This document shows, in pieces, positions 62,458-64,000 of a stretch of DNA of 64,000 nucleotides (positions are counted from its first letter, which is position 1; every line of letters begins with the position of its first letter). The translations under genes were made by a program, and so were the position numbers. Source of the stretch: Malania oleifera (taxonomy: Eukaryota > Streptophyta > Magnoliopsida > Santalales > Ximeniaceae); NCBI RefSeq assembly GCF_029873635.1, contig NC_080419.1, positions 64,081,040-64,145,039 on the forward strand, read 5' to 3'. The notes under the pieces were generated by a model. It made no database searches. It saw only the letters and a list, made by a program, of their open reading frames with translations, and was not told the DNA's origin.

Positions 62458-63301
62458 TATATCTTCTTTTATTATAAAAAAATAAAATAATGATAATGAT
62501 AAAAAAAAAAAGCTTTGATCAAGGTCTAAGATGCTCTAACATACACCTCAAAGTATTCTTTTTTTTTTTTTTGATAATACAAGAAGATATAGTAAGAGAG
62601 AGAAGATACAAGCATAGAGGTTGGGAGGGTTTTAAGTTCATGAAATCCTTGAGCATTTGAGAAGTGCTGTTAATAGTATTGTGTAAATTGAAAGACCTAT
62701 TATTGTGGCTCACAAGTTGCGTATTATAGGCTTAGACGTCAAATCATGGTTCACAAGTTGCTTCTTCTTCTTCTTGATCCCTTCTCAACTAATAGCTCTG
62801 CTTATGAGCTTCCAGAGTATGAAACTTTCCCAACTGTCTCATGCTGCTAGAGATAGGATTTTAGGATCCTGTTTCAACGGTCCTTACAAGTTTGGAGTGA
62901 TTTATTAATTAATGAACTTTACTGCAATAGATCAGACTGATTGACTTCTGGATTGTACTGATTGAAGTTGCTTCTGTTTACAGGGAATGCATGCTTGCAC
63001 AGTAACCTTGCTGTTGAGGTATGTTAATGTTCCTATTTGTGTTGCTGAAGCTGTTAACCACCCATTTTTTGTAATAGTTTTCCTCTTATTCTGTCTTTTT
63101 ATTATTCTCTCTTTACCAAAAAGTTCAATTTATTGGATTAGCAGAAAACGCAGAAACCTGGGGCAAAAGACTGTGAACTTGCCTCTTTTGGGGGAGGTGT
63201 CTGTTCTCTCAATTGCAGTGTTATTATTTTGTATGGGGTTTGCAATTTTCTGGGCTGCAAATCAGCATGCATCATATGCTTGGGTTGGGCAAGATATCTT
63301 G
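20771..63301 (+). CDS. SPPL: Signal peptide peptidase-like protease, PA-domain type (5' part)
   Basis: Intramembrane GxGD-class aspartyl protease that cleaves type II membrane stubs in endomembranes, SPPL2/SPPL4-like by order of motifs. Eight exons (20771-20911, 27033-27191, 30463-30574, 30728-30847, 31505-31662, 40407-40586, 62984-63018, 63145-63301) total 1062 nt = 354 codons with no stop; all junctions are GT..AG. Residues 1-25 form a signal peptide (hydrophobic 14-25, AVA before DD). The PA domain spans roughly 85-175, with [10 protein letters not shown] near 110-119, G-G-A-A-A-L-L-V and an N-I-T sequon at 152. Membrane segments lie near 192-211, 253-271, 275-300 and 320-340. The catalytic Y-D and G-x-G-D exons and the P-A-L motif must lie beyond 64000. 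It is the only host gene seen, and its introns are packed with transposons. Confidence 0.93.
21318..21492 (+). mobile_element. Short A-tailed element (possible retroposon 3' end)
   Basis: About 170 bases between a 20-base A run (21298-21317) and an A-rich tail (CCCAAAAAAACAAAAAAAAG). A LINE 3' end or SINE is possible. No A/B boxes or target duplication confirmed. Confidence 0.3.
22100..24330 (-). pseudogene. Degenerate retroelement ORF (LINE ORF1-like)
   Basis: Broken minus-strand coding remnants. Near 23685-23420 one reads [21 protein letters not shown] and a Cys-rich [10 protein letters not shown]. Past the SINE, a Ser/Lys/Asp/Asn-rich tail follows (22950-23180), and 22150-22377 has [13 protein letters not shown]. 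An N-terminal nucleic-acid-binding protein of a LINE is my best guess. No RT follows. The SINE at 23210-23405 splits it. Confidence 0.4.
23210..23405 (-). mobile_element. Au-like SINE
   Basis: On the minus strand the element starts GGGGAGCCTAGGCGCAATGG, has a diverged B box (CATGGGTTCAAGGC), the GAAACAGCCTCTTG and TGCAAGGTAAGG phrases and the CCCCGCATATGTGGGAGC block, and ends GAGCTGCC followed by a run of T. This order is that of the Au SINE family of flowering plants. Flanks TTCTTTTGGACAGGA and TTCCTTTTGACAAGA look like a decayed target duplication. Confidence 0.8.
24368..24930 (-). mobile_element. LINE 3' end (minus strand)
   Basis: Minus strand ends CTTGTGCCTGAGAGGCACCC...GGAGCCATATTAATGAATTCTC...CATCAAAAAAGAAAAG, the style of a plant L1 3' untranslated tail with poly(A). 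Coding sequence upstream was not recognised. The right end is uncertain. Confidence 0.5.
24931..27032. other. Rest of intron 1, no element recognised
   Basis: AT-rich. A TTTA-rich simple tract lies at 26310-26350. Short open frames such as 25131-25325 and 25406-25639 have no familiar motif. Confidence 0.5.
27033..27191 (+). CDS. SPPL: SPPL exon 2
   Basis: 53 codons, phase 0 at both ends (CAG before GTC AAG; AAG then GTTTGT). Encodes [14 protein letters not shown] through N-C-C-S-N-S-L-S-K, the start of the lumenal domain, typical of plant PA-type SPPLs. Confidence 0.92.
27336..30440 (-). mobile_element. L1-type LINE in intron 2
   Basis: A long minus-strand LINE whose poly(A) end is the T run at 27336-27343. 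It carries the 3' UTR family sequence also found near 45300 and 40000, then RT remnants in reverse order. RT motifs: L-V-P-K-K-D...F-R-P-I-S at 29452-29706 and [11 protein letters not shown] at 28862-29068, where the catalytic F-A-D-D has become F-A-N-D. A linker piece, [13 protein letters not shown], is at 29965-30165. Many stops and frameshifts. It is opposite in orientation to the host gene and is 5'-truncated (endonuclease not seen). Confidence 0.8.
30463..30574 (+). CDS. SPPL: SPPL exon 3: PA domain core
   Basis: 112 nt, 37 codons plus the first base of Asp138. Encodes [34 protein letters not shown]. The G-D-C-x-F-x-x-K-A signature of protease-associated domains is intact. Confidence 0.93.
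30728..30847 (+). CDS. SPPL: SPPL exon 4: PA domain, C-terminal half
   Basis: 120 nt. Begins by completing Asp138 (D-L-F-K-M-V-C) and ends one base into Val178 after G-G-G-R. Contains [16 protein letters not shown], the conserved P-x-V-x-I hallmark and a glycosylation sequon at Asn152. The intron before it is only 153 bases. Confidence 0.93.
30848..31504 (+). other. SPPL intron 4 (657 bp)
   Basis: GTGAGC ... TGCAG. AT-rich, T-rich around 31205-31260. No element recognised. Confidence 0.8.
31505..31662 (+). CDS. SPPL: SPPL exon 5: first membrane segment
   Basis: 158 nt. Completes Val178 and encodes [15 protein letters not shown], the first transmembrane helix ([13 protein letters not shown]) and [19 protein letters not shown]. 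Ends in phase 0 with AAG before GTTATT. Confidence 0.94.
31857..33110 (+). mobile_element. 5'-truncated L1-type LINE (intron 5)
   Basis: Starts at a GATCACTCTTATTCAGGCTTGTC that matches L1 copies near 43830 and 48240, and carries the C-terminal ORF2 region. At 32469-32897 one reads [15 protein letters not shown] and [24 protein letters not shown], the reverse-transcriptase zinc-binding (zf-RVT) domain. Same strand as the gene. The 3' end lies near the T run at 33100 and is uncertain. Confidence 0.75.
33115..35590 (+). mobile_element. Ty1/copia element fragment (intron 5)
   Basis: Linker and RT remnants ([13 protein letters not shown] near 33550; [10 protein letters not shown] near 33880), then Y-V-D-D-I-I-I and F-L-G-F-E-I-V at 34052-34372, RNase H with S-A-G-F-V-D-D-R and W-S-S-K-R-Q at 34416-34790, and the last RNase H part resuming at 35379. 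The polypurine tract GAAGGGGAG is followed by TGTTACAAAATAATATG at 35539, the start of a truncated 3' LTR. Multiple stops. A LINE tail (34825-35370) interrupts it. Same family as the copy at 58390-59794. Confidence 0.85.
34825..35370 (-). mobile_element. L1 3' tail nested in copia, with target duplication
   Basis: Inserted between two copies of TTAATTTT (34817-34824 and 35371-35378) in the RNase H end of the copia element. The minus strand ends ...TTAATGAAATTTCTTTTGCTATAAAAAATAAATAAATA, a LINE tail. Coding-like remnants at 35134-35325. Confidence 0.75.
35591..36010. other. Unassigned, A-rich
   Basis: Perhaps a further minus-strand LINE remnant (35700-35900). Followed by a 50-base A/G-rich run at 35936-35990 just before the RTE element. 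No firm call. Confidence 0.35.
36015..38728 (+). mobile_element. RTE-clade LINE, copy 1
   Basis: Endonuclease remnant around 36200-36400 ([10 protein letters not shown] near 36215; [10 protein letters not shown] near 36330), an RT N-terminal helix (S-E-A-K-H-R-T-Y-N, 36808-37065), RT core ([12 protein letters not shown] near 37665; F-V-D-D-I-V-L-I near 37920) and the terminal W-x-x-R-I-H-V-A-x-P block near 38665. Ends in GTTTTTGTTGTTGT, the simple-repeat tail typical of RTE elements, not poly(A). Many stops; F-A-D-D has become F-V-D-D. Matches 48575-51481. Confidence 0.85.
38818..39480 (-). mobile_element. L1 ORF2 C-terminal fragment
   Basis: The frame at 38822-39073 shows [18 protein letters not shown] and [10 protein letters not shown], the zf-RVT region of L1 ORF2. 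Degenerate sequence of the same kind continues to about 39480. Confidence 0.6.
39481..39827. other. Intron 5 sequence without recognised element
   Basis: Contains a C/T homopolymer block (39541-39560) and T-rich stretches. No terminal repeats or coding pattern. Confidence 0.5.
39828..40235 (-). mobile_element. L1 3' end (intron 5, before exon 6)
   Basis: The sequence AAACAAAGCATCATATTAGAGGAAG to GCTGAAAGAAGCCATTTGCAAACACCACAGCAATGCAAG parallels the L1 3' regions at 27340-27700 and 45300-45550. Its right end lies about 170 bases from the exon 6 splice site. Confidence 0.6.
40407..40586 (+). CDS. SPPL: SPPL exon 6: membrane segments 2 and 3
   Basis: 60 codons, phase 0 both ends (CTAG before GAA TCT; ATT GAG then GTACTG). 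Encodes [11 protein letters not shown] then [21 protein letters not shown] and [18 protein letters not shown]. Confidence 0.94.
41560..42384. repeat. Degenerate short-repeat cluster
   Basis: A phrase of the type CAAAATGATTTATACTATTTGTGCTT followed by TATATATAG and later TTTAGGAATATTTAGTCTTACTT recurs at about 41567, 41779, 42074, 42175 and 42352, with irregular spacing (about 100-300 bases) and heavy divergence. Confidence 0.5.
42812..42915 (-). mobile_element. L1 3' tip
   Basis: TGATAAACAAAGAAATTTTATTAGAGATGCAGAATGTACAAGAAG, the same minus-strand L1 tail seen at 27345. Only about 100 bases remain, joined tail-to-body to a plus-strand L1. Confidence 0.6.
42916..45260 (+). mobile_element. L1-type LINE, RT to poly(A)
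   Basis: Begins inside RT (S-L-V-P-K-K near 42940, [13 protein letters not shown] near 42975), then [13 protein letters not shown] at 43180-43215, [11 protein letters not shown] near 43350, [10 protein letters not shown] near 43495 (F-A-D-D altered to F-S-D-D), zf-RVT with [12 protein letters not shown] near 44605, and poly(A) at 45246. Broken by several stops and frameshifts. A (GATTGA)n microsatellite sits at 44144-44176. Confidence 0.88.
45262..46080 (-). mobile_element. L1 3' region, minus strand
   Basis: Parallel to 27400-28250: CATTTGCTGACACCCACAATG, CACCCTACTCCAAGCAA and, further on, CTCATTAATCTCTCTCTCATTGTGATTTC. It faces the poly(A) end of the plus-strand L1, giving tail-to-tail copies. 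Confidence 0.65.
46081..46440. other. Unassigned stretch in intron 6
   Basis: No element recognised. The phrase TAGGCCCAAACCAATTATAGC occurs twice (near 46356 and 46417). Confidence 0.45.
46441..48310 (+). mobile_element. L1-type LINE, endonuclease C-part and RT (left half)
   Basis: G-D-F-N-V near 46450 and [11 protein letters not shown]...T-S-D-H-F-P-I-L-L at 46518-46769 are the endonuclease end; T-Y-D-R-V-N-W and G-Q-G-D-P-L-S at 47613-47969, then [11 protein letters not shown], are RT (F-A-D-D altered to F-A-D-V). A 12-base G run interrupts the sequence at 47510. The element resumes at 51483 after the RTE insertion. Confidence 0.85.
48311..48574. other. Unassigned insertion at the L1/RTE boundary
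   Basis: AT-rich 240 bases that do not match L1. L1 briefly resumes at about 48555-48580 (TGAGAGATTTTCTTTGGTCAAGG) before RTE begins. Confidence 0.4.
48581..51481 (+). mobile_element. RTE-clade LINE, copy 2, nested in L1
   Basis: Matches RTE copy 1 from TGGAGCTTGAAGGGAGATAAT onward. The RT catalytic box is intact, [17 protein letters not shown] (50612-50899). Preceding parts (L-D-T-K near 49780; D-L-E-K-A near 50440) are frameshifted. C-terminal R-L-R-W-F-G-H-L is near 51235, and the tail is (TTG)n at 51466-51481. 5'-truncated relative to copy 1. A hAT-like MITE interrupts it at 48695-49487. Confidence 0.87.
48695..49487. mobile_element. hAT-like non-autonomous element (MITE) with TIRs and 8-bp TSD
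   Basis: Terminal inverted repeats CATGGTTTTAAAT at 48695 and, as reverse complement, ATTTAAAACCATG ending at 49487. Flanking 8-bp repeats are AGGTAGAT (48687-48694) and AAGTAGAT (49488-49495), one mismatch. Removing the 793 bp plus one repeat restores continuity with RTE copy 1 (GTAGATGC). Sub-terminal GCGGTAGC- and GTAGCGGTAACG-like motifs resemble known plant hAT MITEs with ATGGTTTTAAATCGCGG ends. No transposase frame. Confidence 0.85.
51483..52655 (+). mobile_element. L1-type LINE, right half with poly(A)
   Basis: Resumes the 46441 L1 with GGTTCTAGGGATCATTTGGTGAG, and carries zf-RVT ([23 protein letters not shown] near 52010-52075) and a C-terminal frame 52082-52618. Ends in A17 at 52638-52654. 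Confidence 0.85.
52660..56330 (-). mobile_element. Near-complete L1-type LINE ORF2, minus strand
   Basis: Reading right to left: endonuclease start W-N-V-R-G-L-D...Q-E-S-K-L-E (55298-55495), G-N-F-N-V (D of G-D-F-N lost, 54975-55160), Y-D-H-C-L (54774-54956), linker [14 protein letters not shown] (54243-54593), RT L-V-P-K-K-E...F-R-P-I-S (53905-54129), R-Q-G-D-P-L-S and the intact catalytic F-A-D-D-T-I-L-F (53334-53690), then zf-RVT remnants to about 52700. Frames at 55700-56010 may be the ORF1 end. The RT piece is better preserved than in the other L1 copies, but stops separate all segments. Confidence 0.87.
56331..56770 (+). pseudogene. LINE ORF1-like fragment, plus strand
   Basis: An 82-codon acidic frame (56331-56579) followed by coding-like sequence with [11 protein letters not shown] and [11 protein letters not shown] (56670-56765). 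The latter recurs inverted at 59800-59905. Family uncertain. Confidence 0.4.
56771..56950 (-). mobile_element. Copia LTR 3' end, minus strand
   Basis: Reads TTGTAAATTTGCAATAAATTGATGAATCAAAG, the reverse complement of the copia LTR end at 59765-59794, then GAGG/GGAAGG-rich U5-like sequence. A truncated LTR attached to the LINE fragment. Confidence 0.6.
56951..58389. other. LTR-like and unassigned sequence
   Basis: Around 57050-57360 lies GTGTAGGGGGTGCTAGCACCTTCCC and a TTCGCCATCCGAG...GGTGGTTCAGAG block seen in plant gypsy-type LTR and leader sequences. Around 58190-58275 there is CCCACATTGGGA and a CTATTTATAAT box, reminiscent of a copia LTR. No complete element could be delimited. Confidence 0.35.
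58390..59564 (+). pseudogene. Copia RT-RNase H fragment
   Basis: RT end ([14 protein letters not shown] near 58460), the [12 protein letters not shown] block, T-R-P-D-I-S-F near 58930, and RNase H at 58952-59380 with [21 protein letters not shown] and A-E-E-K-Y-Q-A-M-A. Ends at the polypurine tract TTAGGGGGGAG. Split by the RTE tail at 58697-58915. Same family as 33115-35590. Confidence 0.88.
58697..58915 (-). mobile_element. 219-bp RTE 3' tail with 13-bp target duplication
   Basis: Plus strand starts TAAACAACAACAATCC (the (GTT)n tail reversed) and matches the 3' ends of both longer RTE copies. Flanks are TACTTGACTGTTA (58684-58696) and TACTTAATTGTTA (58916-58928), two mismatches in 13, inside the copia T-V-T-R-P-D codons. 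Confidence 0.85.
59565..59794 (+). mobile_element. Copia 3' LTR
   Basis: 230 bases from TGTTAGAAGAAAATATGG, directly after the polypurine tract, to ...GCAAATTTACA. Contains a (CTC)n run at 59705-59725. Its start matches the start of the minus-strand LTR ending at 62173. Confidence 0.8.
59795..59914 (-). repeat. LINE fragment, inverted copy of 56640-56770
   Basis: CTTTCTTTTTTGAGCCAGCTAATCGC...CATACCTGTTTTAT...CATATGTTGA...GTTCAATCTTGCC is the reverse complement of the plus-strand LINE piece next to the other copia LTR. Confidence 0.7.
59915..61893 (-). pseudogene. Copia gag-protease region, minus strand
   Basis: The frame 59915-60343 has [14 protein letters not shown], the copia protease site with the D-S-G triplet changed to D-S-H, and [13 protein letters not shown], the pre-integrase region. 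To the right, broken gag-like sequence with Ser/Gly-rich and zinc-knuckle-like phrases (60400-60660) and UBN2-type Gag traces (60700-61200). Integrase, RT and RNase H are missing, so the copy is 3'-truncated. Confidence 0.75.
61894..61905 (-). other. Copia primer binding site
   Basis: Minus strand TAGTATCAAAGC, two changes from TGGTATCAGAGC, immediately after the LTR end ...TTTTTAACA. Confidence 0.75.
61906..62173 (-). mobile_element. Copia 5' LTR, minus strand
   Basis: 268 bases; minus strand starts TATTAGAAGAAAATATGATA (TG mutated to TA) and ends in TTTTTAACA by the PBS. Contains a C13 run at 62107-62119. Same family as the LTR at 59565. Confidence 0.75.
62174..62480 (+). mobile_element. 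L1 3' end with (CT)n
   Basis: Ends TTGCTTGTATCTTC(TC)n...TTAATATATCTTCTTTTATTATAAAAAAATAAAA. The (CT)n tract is at 62408-62454. A plus-strand LINE tail. Confidence 0.6.
62555..62700 (-). mobile_element. L1 3' end, inverted
   Basis: T-run then GATAATACAAGAAGATATAGTAAGAGAGAGAAGATACAAGCATAGAG, the reverse complement of the tail at 62390-62480. Lies about 280 bases before exon 7. Confidence 0.65.
62984..63018 (+). CDS. SPPL: SPPL exon 7: 35-nt exon
   Basis: [11 protein letters not shown] plus two bases of Arg302 (AG before GTATGT). Joins exon 6 ..C-I-G-G-I-E to give the C-I-G-G-I-E-G-M-H stretch conserved in SPPLs. Acceptor TTTACAG. Confidence 0.92.
63145..63301 (+). CDS. SPPL: SPPL exon 8: membrane segment 4
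   Basis: 157 nt. Completes Arg302 and encodes [19 protein letters not shown], a helix ([19 protein letters not shown]) and A-W-V-G-Q-D-I-L. Ends phase 0 before GTAGGT. The intron between exons 7 and 8 is 126 bases. Confidence 0.93.
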
Positions 63302-64000
63302 GTAGGTTTCATCTATTTATGTCAGTTTCTTTTGCTTGTCTTCTTCCATCACCACCCTTACCACAACATGCATTCCCAATGAAAGAATTTTGCAGTTGTT
63401 GAGATATAAATGCATTTTCTTCTGTTGTCGACATATTTGTGCTGGATGGTAATTTTTGACTGTTTGATCCAGAGAAAAAAAATCAAAATGCAGGTTGAAA
63501 TTATTTTTGTATGCTTTGACTCCAGATTATGAGACTGCTAACAATTTCTTTTATCCTACTGGACTTATTGAGTTTCCTCCTACAATGAAAAGAATTCTCT
63601 TAAAATGATTTGACCAGGCATTATTAATGGTGCATGGAGAGATTCTCCTTGCCTACATTATTATGAAGATAATTGATATTCCCATGTAAATAACTAAGCT
63701 CAGGATCATTGATAAAATGAACTACATGGTGAAGCTCAATGGAGAATGGTGGTTCTTCTGCTGTGGCTGCATGACCCAGTTGAAATGTGCATATTAAGAA
63801 TGAGTGTGAATGTCATGATCGACCACCTTACCTATGAACATTTCTTTAGTTTGGAAATGGTTATGGAGGTTCTCTTTTAGAGGCTAAATATGTATGACAC
63901 AAGGTTAAAGTAAGTATGGAATTCATTGGTGTGGATGGGATACTAGAGGGAGTGGCAATGTTTCTCATGCCAGCACCTAGAGTTTTGTTTCCCAAGGTTG
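63302..64000 (+). other. SPPL intron 8 (start)
   Basis: Starts GTAGGT. I looked for the next SPPL exon (G-I-C-L-M-I-T-type start) and did not find it before the window ends. No element recognised. Confidence 0.7.

Larger units (their letters stand above)
40587..62983 (+). other. SPPL intron 6 (22.4 kb)
   Basis: GTACTG ... TTTACAG. Largest intron of the gene, most of it transposon sequence (listed individually). 40587-41560 and 42385-42812 are AT-rich without a recognised element. Confidence 0.85.

Noticed and set aside
63164-63382. Reading exon 8 as continuing past 63301
   Set aside because: The frame continues by chance, but a GTAGGT donor after Q-D-I-L fits the SPPL family, and the later residues match nothing in it.

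Overview
The window is nuclear DNA of an angiosperm, most likely a woody eudicot. It is AT-rich and has an intron-split gene with GT..AG junctions, Ty1/copia and Ty3/gypsy elements with initiator-Met-tRNA primer sites, plant-type L1 and RTE LINEs, an Au-like SINE and long microsatellites. I see no bacterial, organellar or viral genes, no CRISPR array and no rRNA or functional tRNA gene. The species cannot be named from sequence alone.

One host gene is visible. It encodes a PA-domain signal peptide peptidase-like intramembrane aspartyl protease (SPPL2/SPPL4 type) on the + strand. It starts at 20771 and runs off the right edge. Eight exons (20771-20911, 27033-27191, 30463-30574, 30728-30847, 31505-31662, 40407-40586, 62984-63018, 63145-63301) join in frame into 354 codons. 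They encode the signal peptide, the protease-associated lumenal domain and the first four membrane segments. The exons with the catalytic YD and GxGD motifs lie beyond 64000. Introns 1, 2, 5 and 6 (6.1, 3.3, 8.7 and 22.4 kb) have been enlarged by transposons.

Layout: 1-2880 holds a minus-strand copia element (LTR, RT-RNase H) beside an older plant transposon-protein fragment. 2881-12711 holds two minus-strand gypsy elements, A and B, each with LTR, PBS, gag, protease and a cut-off RT, plus a plus-strand LTR fragment. 12712-18825 is a mosaic of a duplicated ~0.95 kb repeat, an AAT microsatellite and a tandemly duplicated gypsy-type LTR. 18826-20770 is gene-poor flank with a CA/CG tract, a SINE with a perfect 19-bp target duplication, and candidate promoter elements (TATA-like, G-box). 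Intron 1 carries a degenerate minus-strand retroelement ORF split by an Au-like SINE, and a LINE 3' end. Intron 2 carries a minus-strand L1. Intron 5 carries L1, copia (split by a small L1 with target duplication) and RTE copies. Intron 6 carries at least six L1 pieces in both orientations, an RTE element that itself contains a hAT-like MITE (a three-deep nest), two copia copies, and a 219-bp RTE tail with a 13-bp target duplication.

All transposon coding regions seen are broken by stops, frameshifts or truncation. I found no convincing new biological system. The items most worth checking are the nested hAT/RTE/L1 structure, the shared RT breakpoint of the two gypsy elements, the SINE next to the candidate TATA box, and the splicing of a 35-nt exon across a 22-kb transposon-filled intron.
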